Made by a program: the position numbers and the translations under genes
Notes under the pieces: model-generated
Database searches by the model: none
Told to the model about the DNA's origin: nothing
What the model saw: the letters and a program-made list of their open reading frames with translations, nothing else
Origin: Kineococcus mangrovi
GTDB lineage: Bacteria; Actinomycetota; Actinomycetes; Actinomycetales; Kineococcaceae
Length of the DNA stretch: 43,316 nt
Reading direction: 5' to 3'
Assembly (NCBI RefSeq): GCF_041320705.1
Contig: NZ_JBGGTQ010000013.1
Location: 1-43,316 of the forward strand
Shown: positions 25,004-33,073 of the stretch, in pieces
How positions within the stretch are numbered: position 1 is the first letter of the stretch
Layout: each line of letters opens with the position of its first letter

Positions 25004-26656
25004 ATGACTGCCCGACCAGCACTGCTCCGTCTCCTGCCCGCCGCCCTCGCCGTCCCGGTGCTGGGACTGGCGGCCTGCGTGCCCGTGCAACCCGTCGGCG
25101 AGGCGCCCGAGCGCGAGGACGTCACCGGCGTCGCGATCGGGGACCGGCCCGTCCGGGACGGCGGGGACCTCGTCATGGCCCTGTCGGCCGAACCCGACCG
25201 GCTCGACCCCACGACGTCGTCCTCGCTCTACACGCGGTACGTGATGAACGCGATCTGCGAGAAGCTCTACGACATCGACGCCGAGGGGAACCTCGTGCCG
25301 CAGCTCGCCGCCGCCCTGCCCACGACGTCCCCCGACGGTCTCACCGTGACGATCCCCGTCCGGTCCGGCGTCCGGTTCGCCGACGGCACCCCGCTCGACG
25401 CCGCGGCCGTCGTCACGACCCTCGAACGGAACCTCACCCTCGAGACGAGCACCCGCAAGAGCGAACTCGGGCCCGTCAGCGACGTCGAGGCGGCCGACCC
25501 CTCCACCGTCGTCGTCCGCTACGAGACACCCTTCGCCCCGCTGGCCGCCTCCCTCGCCGACCGCGCCGGGATGATCATGTCACCGGCGGCGCTCGCCGAG
25601 CTCGGCGCCGACTTCGGGGACCACCCGACCTGCGTCGGGCCCATGAAGTTCGTCGACCGCGTCCCGCAGACGTCGATCACCGTCGAGCGCGACCCGGACT
25701 ACTACGCGGCCGACGACGTCCACCTCGACAGCATCACCTACCGGATCATGACGGACGCCAACATCCGCGCCGCGAACCTGCGCTCCGGCGACGTCCAGGT
25801 CGCCGACAGCCTGTCCCCGCAGGACGTCGACGCGCTGGCGCAGGAGAAGGGCATCGGCCTGCTGCAGACCGGGTCGTTCGGGTACCAGGGGGTCACGTTC
25901 AACCTCGGCAACACCGACGGCGTCGGGAACCCCCCGGGCCGCATCGACACCCCGCTGGCGACCGATCCCCGCGTCCGCGAGGCGTTCTCCCTCGCCGTCG
26001 ACCGGCAGGCGCTCGTGAACTCGGTGTTCAACGACTGGTACGAACCGGCCTGCTCGTTCATCTCACCCGACAGCACGTACGCCACCGAGGCCTCGGACGC
26101 CTGCCCGCCGCACGACCCGGCGCGGGCGAAGCAGCTGCTCACCGAGGCCGGCGTGGACCTGCCGTACCGGATCCGGCTGTCGGCGTCGAACACGGCGGAC
26201 ACCCTCCGGTTCTCCCAGGCCCTGCAGGCCAGCGTCCAGGAGGCGGGTTTCGCCATCGACATCGAACCGGTGGAGTACTCCACCCTCCTGGACCAGCAGT
26301 CCTCCGGTGACTTCGAGGCCGTCCAGCTCGGGTGGTCCGGTCGCGTCGACCCGCACGGGAACTCCTCGAACTTCCTCACCACCGGCGCGGGCAACAACTA
26401 CTCCGGGTACTCCGACCCCGAGGTGGACGCGCTGCTGAAGCAGGCCGCCCAGAGCACCGACCCCGCGACGCGCGCCGACCTCTACGGCCAGGTCGTCACG
26501 ATCGTGCAGCGGGACAACCCGATCGTCTACCTGTACCGGGTGCGCAGCATCACCGGGTACGTCGGTTCCGGTGAGGACGCCGTGGCCGGTGTCGAGACCT
26601 ACGCCGACGGTGTCGTCCGCCTCGGGCGCGCCGCCTTCCTCCAGGAGAGTGAGTGA
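25004..26656 (+). CDS. Peptide ABC transporter substrate-binding lipoprotein (family 5)
   Basis: The product is 550 residues, the normal DppA/OppA/GsiB length; ATG 25004 follows GAGAGG. The signal ends in the lipobox LAAC at about 21-24, so it is a lipoprotein at the outer membrane face. The mature part is the SBP family 5 fold (LSAEPDRLDPTTSSSLYTRY; EGNLVPQLA; VRFADGTPLDA; DPRVREAFSLAVDRQALV). It delivers oligopeptides or, by context, gamma-glutamyl peptides such as glutathione to the permeases that follow. First gene of a six-gene operon; its stop overlaps the next start. Confidence 0.92.
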   Translation: MTARPALLRLLPAALAVPVLGLAACVPVQPVGEAPEREDVTGVAIGDRPVRDGGDLVMALSAEPDRLDPTTSSSLYTRYVMNAICEKLYDIDAEGNLVPQLAAALPTTSPDGLTVTIPVRSGVRFADGTPLDAAAVVTTLERNLTLETSTRKSELGPVSDVEAADPSTVVVRYETPFAPLAASLADRAGMIMSPAALAELGADFGDHPTCVGPMKFVDRVPQTSITVERDPDYYAADDVHLDSITYRIMTDANIRAANLRSGDVQVADSLSPQDVDALAQEKGIGLLQTGSFGYQGVTFNLGNTDGVGNPPGRIDTPLATDPRVREAFSLAVDRQALVNSVFNDWYEPACSFISPDSTYATEASDACPPHDPARAKQLLTEAGVDLPYRIRLSASNTADTLRFSQALQASVQEAGFAIDIEPVEYSTLLDQQSSGDFEAVQLGWSGRVDPHGNSSNFLTTGAGNNYSGYSDPEVDALLKQAAQSTDPATRADLYGQVVTIVQRDNPIVYLYRVRSITGYVGSGEDAVAGVETYADGVVRLGRAAFLQESE

Positions 26657-27612
26657 TGGGACGTTTCCTGCTGTCCCGGCTGTGGCAGAGCGTCGTGACG
26701 CTCGTGCTCGCCTCGATGGTCGTCTTCGCCGGTGTGCGCGCCCTGCCCGGCGACCCCGCGCTGGCCGTCGCCGGCGAGGAGGCGACACCCGAGGCGCTGG
26801 CCGCCGTGCGCGCCGACCTCGGCCTGGACCAGCCGGTCTGGGTGCAGTACTGGAGGTTCCTCACGAACGCGCTGACCGGCGACCTGGGGACCTCGGTGCG
26901 CACGGGGACGCCCGTCACCGAGCTCATCGGCGCGACGCTGCCGGTGACGGTCTGGCTGTCCGTCTACGCCATGCTGTTCGCCGTCGCGTTCGGCCTGGCG
27001 ATGGGCGTCGTCGCCGCCGTCCGGCGGGGGACCTGGGCCGAGGCGGGCGTCAACGGGCTCTCGCTGCTGGGCCTGTCCGTGCCGAGCTTCTGGCTGGGGC
27101 TGCTGGCGATCCTCTACCTCGCCGTCGGGCTCGGCTGGTTCCCCGCCTCCGGGTACGTCTCGCCGGTGCAGGACCCGCTGCGGGCCCTGCACCACCTGAC
27201 CCTGCCGGCCGTCATCCTCGGCGCGGGGATCGCCGCCGTCGTCATGCGGCAGACCCGCGCGTCGATGCTGCAGAACCTCTCGGCCGACTACGTCCGCACC
27301 GCCCGCGCCAAGGGGGCCTCGCGCTCGGCCGTCGTCCTGCGGTTCGCGCTGCGCAACTCCCTCGTCGTCGTCGTGACGCTCGTGGGCCTGCAGCTCGGCG
27401 GGCTGATCTCCGGGGCCGTCGTCACCGAGCGGATCTTCGGCCTGCCCGGGTTCGGGAAGCTGACGCTGGACTCGGTGTTCAGCCGCGACTACCCCGTCAT
27501 CGAGGGCGTCGTGCTCGTCGTGACCCTCGCCTACGTCGTCATCAACCTGGTGGTCGACCTGCTCTACACCGTCCTGGACCCCCGCATCCGCGTCGCCGGA
27601 GGTGCCCGATGA
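26656..27612 (+). CDS. Peptide ABC transporter permease (DppB type)
   Basis: The product is 318 residues from ATG 26656, which overlaps the stop of the binding protein and has AGGAG eight bases upstream; GTG 26653 is an equal alternative one codon earlier. Six membrane spans are predicted. The DppB N-terminus (LLSRLWQSVVTLVLAS) and the EAA loop (YVRTARAKGASRSAVVLRFA, then LRNSL) at about 210-235 are clear. Forms the channel with the next gene. Confidence 0.92.
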   Translation: MGRFLLSRLWQSVVTLVLASMVVFAGVRALPGDPALAVAGEEATPEALAAVRADLGLDQPVWVQYWRFLTNALTGDLGTSVRTGTPVTELIGATLPVTVWLSVYAMLFAVAFGLAMGVVAAVRRGTWAEAGVNGLSLLGLSVPSFWLGLLAILYLAVGLGWFPASGYVSPVQDPLRALHHLTLPAVILGAGIAAVVMRQTRASMLQNLSADYVRTARAKGASRSAVVLRFALRNSLVVVVTLVGLQLGGLISGAVVTERIFGLPGFGKLTLDSVFSRDYPVIEGVVLVVTLAYVVINLVVDLLYTVLDPRIRVAGGAR

Positions 27613-28496
27613 GCCAGACCGTCCAGACCGACGACCGGCTCGAGGTGGACCTCGGGTCCAGCCGCGGGCTCGTCCTGCGGCGCCTGCTGCGCAACCCCGC
27701 CGGCGTCGTGGGGACGGTGCTGGCCGCCCTCGTCGTCCTCGCCGCCCTGCTGGCCCCGGTCCTCGCGCCGTACCCGCCGACGCAGGTCCACTTCGAGACC
27801 CCGTTCCAGGTCCCCCGCACCGTGGGGTTCTGGCTCGGGACCGACGACCTCGGCCGCGACGTGCTGTCCCGCATCCTGTTCGGCCTGCGGGCCTCGCTGC
27901 AGGTGGCGCTGCTGGCCGTCGTGCTGTCGGTCGTCGTCGGGACGCCGCTCGGCCTGGCCGCCGGGTACTGGCGCGGGCTGGACGCCGTGGTGTCCCGCGT
28001 GACCGACGTCGTGCTGGCGTTCCCGTTCCTCGTCCTGGCCGTCGGGCTGGCCGCGATCCGCGGGGCGAGCCTGGGCAACGCCGCGATCGCCCTGGGGATC
28101 GCCCACGTGCCGCAGGTGATCCGCGTCGTGCGCGCCGAGACCCTGCGGCTGCGGGGCGCGGAGTACGTGCTGGCCGCCAAGACGATGGACGCCTCCGGGG
28201 TCCGCATCCTCGCCACGCACGTGCTGCCGAACGCCGTCCCCTCGATCGTCGTGCAGGCCACGGTGATCGTGCCGGCCGTCGTCATCGGCGAGGCGCTGCT
28301 GTCGTTCCTCGGCCTCGGCATCCAGCCGCCCACCCCGAGCCTGGGCATCATGCTGTCCGACGCGCAGCAGTACATCTTCCGAGCGCCGACGGCGGCGCTC
28401 TTCCCGGGCCTCGCGATCGTCCTCGTCTGCCTGGCCTTCAACCTCTTCGGCGACGCGCTGCGCGACGCCCTCGACCCGAGCGGAGACCACCGGTGA
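27609..28496 (+). CDS. Peptide ABC transporter permease (DppC type)
   Basis: The product is 295 residues; ATG 27609 overlaps the DppB stop (ATGA). The DppC hallmark FWLGTDDLGRDVLSRILFG is at about 74-92, the EAA loop YVLAAKTMDASGVRILATH at about 180-198, and the GEALLSFLGLGIQPPTPSLG ending follows. Six spans. Its stop overlaps the gamma-glutamyltransferase gene start (GTGA). Confidence 0.93.
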   Translation: MSQTVQTDDRLEVDLGSSRGLVLRRLLRNPAGVVGTVLAALVVLAALLAPVLAPYPPTQVHFETPFQVPRTVGFWLGTDDLGRDVLSRILFGLRASLQVALLAVVLSVVVGTPLGLAAGYWRGLDAVVSRVTDVVLAFPFLVLAVGLAAIRGASLGNAAIALGIAHVPQVIRVVRAETLRLRGAEYVLAAKTMDASGVRILATHVLPNAVPSIVVQATVIVPAVVIGEALLSFLGLGIQPPTPSLGIMLSDAQQYIFRAPTAALFPGLAIVLVCLAFNLFGDALRDALDPSGDHR

Positions 28497-30295
28497 GCTT
28501 CACGCCCCCGATCGAGAACACCACCCGCCCCACCCTGCGCGGCACGTTCGGCATGACGGCCTCGACGCACTGGCTGGCCTCCGCGACGGGTCAGTCCGTG
28601 CTGGAACGCGGCGGGAACGCGTTCGACGCCGCCGTGGCGGCCGCGTTCGTCCTGCACGTCGTCGAACCCCACCTCAACGGGCCCGGCGGCGACATGACGG
28701 GCGTGTTCGCCACCGCGACGGACCCGACGCCCGTCGTCCTCAACGGCCAGGGCCCCGCCCCGGCTGCCGCGACCATCGCGCACTACCGCGCCGAAGGGCT
28801 CGACACGGTCCCCGGCGCGGGTGGTCTCGCCGCGGCCGTGCCTGGCGCCGTCGACGCCTGGATGGTGCTGCTGCGCGACCACGGGACGTGGGAACTCGCC
28901 GACGTCCTCGAACCGGCCATCGGGTACGCCCGCGACGGGCACCCCGTCGTCGGCCGGGTCGGCACGACCATCGCGTCGGTGGCCGACCTGTTCCGGGAGC
29001 ACTGGCCGAGCTCGGCGGCGCTGTGGATGCCGCAGGGCCGGGTCCCGCGGGCCGGGGACGTCGTCACGAACCCGGCGTGGGCGCGGACGTTGCAGCGGCT
29101 GGTGGACGCGGGGAAGGACGCCGGGTCGCGCGTCGAGCGGATCGAGGCGTTCCGCCGCGAGTGGCGCGAGGGGTTCGTCGCCCGCGAAGCCGTGGAGTTC
29201 CTCCGCACCCCGCACCGGCACTCCTCGGGCACCGACCACGCCGCCGTGCTCGAGACCTCCGACTGGGCCGCGTTCTCGGCCGGGTACGAACCGGCCACCA
29301 CGATCGAGTTCCGCGGGACGACGGTCGCCAAGACCGGGCCGTTCGGGCAGGGGCCCGTGCTGCTGCAGGCGCTGCGGATCCTCGACGGGTTCGACGACGC
29401 CGACCTGGACCCCTCGACCGTCCGCGGCGCGCACACCGTCCTGGAGGCGCTCAAGCTCGCCCTGGCCGACCGCGACGCCTGGTACGGCTCGGCGGCCGAC
29501 CCGGACGTGCTGGCGGAGCTGCTGTCCGAGGAGTACGCCGCGACCCGCCGCGCGCTCATCACCGACCGCGCCTCGCACGAGTTCCGCCCGGGGTCCCCGG
29601 GGGGCCGGACGCCGCACGTCCCGCCCCTGCGCACCGACGCCCCCTCCGCCGTGGGCGTCGGGGAACCGACGGTGGGTGAACCCACCGTCGAGAGCACGGG
29701 CACCACGCGGGGCGACACCTGCCACGTCGACGTCGTCGACCGGTGGGGCAACGTCGTGTCCGCGACGCCCTCGGGCGGCTGGCTGCAGTCGTCCCCGACC
29801 GTCCCCGAACTCGGGTTCTGCCTCGGGTCGCGCCTGCAGATGACGTGGCTCGACGAGGACTCGCCCTCCGCGCTGCGCCCGGGGGAACGTCCCCGCACGA
29901 CGCTGACCCCGACGCTGCTGCTGCGCGGCGGGGTCCCCGTCGAGGCGGTGGGAACCCCCGGCGGGGACCAGCAGGACCAGTGGCAGCTGCTGTACCTGCT
30001 GCGCACCCTCGTCGGCGGGTACGAGCCGCAGCAGGCGATCGACGCACCCGCCCTGCACACCACGTCGATGCCCGGCTCGTTCTGGCCGCGGACCTGGACG
30101 CCCGGCGGCGCCGTCGTCGAGGGCCGGATCGGTGAGGACGTCATCGCCGGTCTCACCGAGCGCGGGCACGTCGTGACCCGGTCCGGGGACTGGTCCCTGG
30201 GCCGCCTGACCTGCGCGGGACGCGACCCGGACACGGGTGTCCTGCACGCCGCCGCGAACTCCCGCGGCGCCCAGGGCTACGCGGTGGGGCGGTGA
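28493..30295 (+). CDS. Gamma-glutamyltransferase family protein in the peptide operon
   Basis: The product is 600 residues. The N-terminal GGT domain is clear: FGMTASTHWLASATGQSVLE, GGNAFDAAVAAAFVLHVVEP, and GPGGDMTGVF. The self-cleavage nucleophile is Thr409 in GDTCHVDVVDRWGNVVSAT. Later, RPRTTLTPTLLL and VGTPGGDQQ replace the PLSSM and GSPGG of classical enzymes, so it belongs to the YwrD/oxamate-like side of the family. There is no signal peptide: unlike E. coli Ggt it stays in the cytoplasm, where it would hydrolyse imported gamma-glutamyl peptides. It is coupled on both sides by GTGA overlaps to the permease and ATPase genes. A perfect inverted repeat at 29667-29690 encodes a GEPTVGEPTV linker just before the cleavage site. 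Confidence 0.88.
   Translation: MSFTPPIENTTRPTLRGTFGMTASTHWLASATGQSVLERGGNAFDAAVAAAFVLHVVEPHLNGPGGDMTGVFATATDPTPVVLNGQGPAPAAATIAHYRAEGLDTVPGAGGLAAAVPGAVDAWMVLLRDHGTWELADVLEPAIGYARDGHPVVGRVGTTIASVADLFREHWPSSAALWMPQGRVPRAGDVVTNPAWARTLQRLVDAGKDAGSRVERIEAFRREWREGFVAREAVEFLRTPHRHSSGTDHAAVLETSDWAAFSAGYEPATTIEFRGTTVAKTGPFGQGPVLLQALRILDGFDDADLDPSTVRGAHTVLEALKLALADRDAWYGSAADPDVLAELLSEEYAATRRALITDRASHEFRPGSPGGRTPHVPPLRTDAPSAVGVGEPTVGEPTVESTGTTRGDTCHVDVVDRWGNVVSATPSGGWLQSSPTVPELGFCLGSRLQMTWLDEDSPSALRPGERPRTTLTPTLLLRGGVPVEAVGTPGGDQQDQWQLLYLLRTLVGGYEPQQAIDAPALHTTSMPGSFWPRTWTPGGAVVEGRIGEDVIAGLTERGHVVTRSGDWSLGRLTCAGRDPDTGVLHAAANSRGAQGYAVGR
29667..29690. repeat. Perfect 11-base inverted repeat inside the GGT gene
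   Basis: CGACGGTGGGT at 29667-29677 and ACCCACCGTCG at 29680-29690 flank a 2-base centre. It encodes part of a GEPTVGEPTV duplication (about residues 390-400), some ten residues before the catalytic Thr, where the precursor is cut. Confidence 0.8.
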
Positions 30296-31872
30296 ACGGG
30301 GTGACCGAGGACGCGGAACTGCTGCAGGTGGAGGGTCTGCAGGTCGCCTACGGCGCCACCACGGTCCTGCACGGGGTCGACGTGACGGTCCGCCGCGGGC
30401 ACCGCGTCGCCGTCGTCGGCGCCTCGGGGTCGGGCAAGTCGACGACGGCCGCCGCCGTGACGGGTCTGCTCCAGGGCGCCGGTCGCGTCACCGGCGGTCG
30501 GGTCGTCGTGGCCGGGGACGACATCACGGCCGCCCTGCGCGACCGGGACGAGAACCGGTTGCGCCGCCTGCGCGGACGGCGGATCGGTCTCGTGCCGCAG
30601 GACCCGATGTCGAACCTCAACCCCTCGGCCCGGGTCGGCCGGCAGGTCGCGGAGACCCTCGCCATGCACGGCCTGGCGAGGGGTTCCGCCGCGCGGGACC
30701 GCGCCGTGGAACTGCTCGAGGAGGCCGGCATCCCCGACGCCGGCCGCCGCGCCCGGCAGTACCCGCACGAGTTCTCCGGCGGGATGCGCCAGCGCGTCCT
30801 CATCGCGATGGCGCTGGCCGCCGAACCCGAACTCCTCATCGCCGACGAACCCACCTCGGCGCTCGACGTGACGGTCCAGCGGCAGATCCTCGACCACCTC
30901 GACCGGCTGACCGCGGCGCGCGGGGCGTCGCTGCTGCTCGTGACCCACGACCTGGCGCTGGCGGCGGACCGGTGCGACGACGTCGTGGTGATGTCCGAGG
31001 GCCGGGTCGTCGAGACCGGGCCGGCGGGTCGGGTGCTGCGCGCGCCCGCCGCCGAGTACTCCCGCGCGCTCGTCGCGGCGGCCCCCGCGACGGCCGGTCG
31101 GACCGCCCCGCGCGAACTGCCCGCGCGGACCGGTGAGGACGTGCTCGCCGTGGAGGACCTCGTGAAGGAGTACCGGGTCCGGGGTCAGCGCGAGAGGCTG
31201 CGCGCCGTTGACGGGGTCTCCTTCAGCGTCCCCGCCGGGACGACGACGGCCGTCGTGGGGGAGTCCGGGTCGGGCAAGACGACGACGGCCCGGCTCGTCC
31301 TCGGGCTCGAGGACCCCACGAGCGGGCGGGTCGTCGTCGACGGCGGCCGCCGCGACGTGCAGCCGGTGTTCCAGGACCCCTTCGGGTCCCTCGACCCGAC
31401 GAAGACGCTCGAACGCCTCATCGACGAACCGCTGCGCATCGCCCGCGTCGGGGACACCCGCAGCCGGAAGGCCCGCGTCGGGGAACTGCTCGACCAGGTG
31501 TCGCTGAGCCGGACGACGGCGCAGCGCCGCCCGACGGAACTGTCCGGCGGGCAGCGCCAGCGCGTGGCCATCGCGCGGGCGCTGGCGCTGAACCCGAAGG
31601 TGGTCGTGCTCGACGAGGCGACGTCCGCGCTGGACGTGCTCGTGCAGCAGCAGGTGCTCGACCTGCTGGAGCGGTTGCAGGAGGACCTCGGGCTCACGTA
31701 CCTGTTCATCACGCACGACCTGGCCGTCGCGCGGCACCTGGCCCACCAGGTCCTCGTCATGCGGTCCGGGCGGGTCGTGGAACAGGGCATGATCGGGGAC
31801 GTGTTCGACCACCCCCGCGAGGAGTACACCGCTCAGCTGCTGTCGGCGATCCCCGGCCGGGCGGCGGCCTGA
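30292..31872 (+). CDS. Dipeptide ABC transporter double ATP-binding protein (DppD-DppF fusion)
   Basis: The product is 526 residues with two complete ATPase domains. Walker A GASGSGKST is at about 43-51 and GESGSGKTT at about 323-331; signatures are FSGGMRQRV and LSGGQRQRV; Walker B runs are LLIADEPTSALD and VVLDEATSALD. The second half has the Dpp/Opp-type VFQDPFGSLDP. Note ATSALD (Ala for Pro after the catalytic Glu) in domain 2, a common variation. It powers the DppB/DppC channel. GTG 30292 overlaps the GGT stop. Confidence 0.93.
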   Translation: MNGVTEDAELLQVEGLQVAYGATTVLHGVDVTVRRGHRVAVVGASGSGKSTTAAAVTGLLQGAGRVTGGRVVVAGDDITAALRDRDENRLRRLRGRRIGLVPQDPMSNLNPSARVGRQVAETLAMHGLARGSAARDRAVELLEEAGIPDAGRRARQYPHEFSGGMRQRVLIAMALAAEPELLIADEPTSALDVTVQRQILDHLDRLTAARGASLLLVTHDLALAADRCDDVVVMSEGRVVETGPAGRVLRAPAAEYSRALVAAAPATAGRTAPRELPARTGEDVLAVEDLVKEYRVRGQRERLRAVDGVSFSVPAGTTTAVVGESGSGKTTTARLVLGLEDPTSGRVVVDGGRRDVQPVFQDPFGSLDPTKTLERLIDEPLRIARVGDTRSRKARVGELLDQVSLSRTTAQRRPTELSGGQRQRVAIARALALNPKVVVLDEATSALDVLVQQQVLDLLERLQEDLGLTYLFITHDLAVARHLAHQVLVMRSGRVVEQGMIGDVFDHPREEYTAQLLSAIPGRAAA

Positions 31873-31874
31873 GC

Positions 31875-32504
31875 GTGGGGTCGTCGGCGGAGCGGGTCAC
31901 CGAGGAGCTGCGGCGCGACGTCCTCGGCGGGTTCTTCCCGCCGGGGACGCGGCTGACGGAGACGGCCCTGGTGGACCGGTACGGCACCTCGCGGGTGCCG
32001 GTGCGGGAGGCGCTGCGCGCGCTGGCCGGCGAGGGTTTCGTCGAGCTGCGCCCCAACGCCGGCGCCCGCGTCGCGCAGGTCCCCGTCGACGACCTCACCG
32101 ACCTGTACTCCGTCCGCTGCGTCGTCGAGGAGATCACCGCGGGCCGGTGCGCCCGCCGCGTCGCGGCGGGGGAGACCGCCGTCGTCGAGGAGCTGACGGA
32201 GATCGTCGAGGCGGGGTTCGCCTCGCTCGACTCCGACGACCCCGTCCTCGGGGCGGAGCTCAACTCCCGGTTCCACGGCACCGTCGCCCGGTTGTCCGGG
32301 TCGCGCAGCATGACCCTCGTCCTGCGCCGCGTGAGCGAGCAGATCCAGTGGGCCTACGCCACCACCGTCCCCCAGCAGGGGCACCGCGCCTGGACCGAGC
32401 ACCGCCGGGTCGTCGCCGCCATCGCCACGGGCGACGAGGCGAAGGCCGGGTTGGCGATGGTCAGGCACGTCGAGACGTCGCGGCGGGGGTTCGCGCGCCG
32501 GTAG
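31875..32504 (+). CDS. GntR family regulator, FCD type
   Basis: The product is 209 residues; GTG 31875 is two bases after the ATPase stop. The winged HTH is at about 5-68 (GTRLTETALVDRYGTSRVPV, then REALRALAGEGFVEL), and the FCD all-helical ligand domain at about 75-205 (DLYSVRCVVEEITAGRCA; LNSRFHGTVARLSGSRSM; EHRRVVAAIATGD). FCD proteins bind organic acids, often with a metal held by the Asp/His in this region. As last gene of the operon it probably controls the promoter near 24960 and closes a feedback loop. Confidence 0.9.
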   Translation: MGSSAERVTEELRRDVLGGFFPPGTRLTETALVDRYGTSRVPVREALRALAGEGFVELRPNAGARVAQVPVDDLTDLYSVRCVVEEITAGRCARRVAAGETAVVEELTEIVEAGFASLDSDDPVLGAELNSRFHGTVARLSGSRSMTLVLRRVSEQIQWAYATTVPQQGHRAWTEHRRVVAAIATGDEAKAGLAMVRHVETSRRGFARR

Positions 32505-32555
32505 CCGGCCGTGTGCGCCGAGTTCCCGTCGAACCCCTCGTGCAGGGCGCGACCC

Positions 32556-33073
32556 GTGACCGCGGACAGCCCCCAGCGCCCTTCCGACCTCCCCGACGAC
32601 GACGGGGAGCTGCTCGAGCAGGTGGAGCGACGAGTCCGGACGACCCGGGTCCGCGCTGCTCGTGCCGCCAACACCGAGCTGCTGCGGCTGCACCGGTCGA
32701 TCGGGCGGGACGTGCTGGATCGGCAGCAGACGCCGGGTGGGGGGCCGAGGTGGTCGACCGTTTCGCCGCCGATCTGCGTGCGGCCTTCCCGGTCCAACGG
32801 GGCTGGTCCCGCAACGTCCTGCAGCACCACCTGGCGACCGTGCTGCACCGCCGCGAGGGGGAGGCACCGTCGAACGTCGCCGCCCAGCTCCCCGCCCCGG
32901 ACTCCGACCTGGAGCAGTCGCTCGTGGACCGCCTGCAGGACACGCTCACGGAGTTCGGCCACGGCACGGCGTTCGTCGGGTACACCTACGACTGCCTGCC
33001 CGCCGAGGAACGCGCCGCCCTGCCGGACGTCGACACCCTCACCTCCGCCCTCGGCGGGGACCGGGACCGCTAG
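32556..33073 (+). pseudogene. Remnant of a DUF1016/PDDEXK nuclease (YhcG-like)
   Basis: Two frames must be joined. From GTG 32556 the first frame gives the DUF1016 N-terminus (LLEQVERRVRTTRVRAARAA, then NTELLRLHRSIGRDVLDRQ). At about 32731-32744, at a run of six G, the frame shifts by one and continues GWGAEVVDRFAADLRAAFP, RGWSRNVLQHHLATVLHR, LPAPDSDLEQ and GHGTAFVG to the TAG at 33071. A complete protein is about 340 residues; here about 170 codons remain. Compared with the family, the stretch between the GFSRRN and GWSRNV motifs and the stretch after LPAPDSDL are lost. The catalytic C-terminus after FAFVG (the DFYIDLLF and ELK parts) is absent, so it cannot be an active nuclease. It is probably a relic of a transferred defence-type gene. 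Confidence 0.8.

Noticed and set aside
29667-29690. Terminator inside the GGT gene
   Set aside because: The repeat is in the middle of a coding frame in a tightly overlapping operon and has a 2-base loop, so termination is unlikely.
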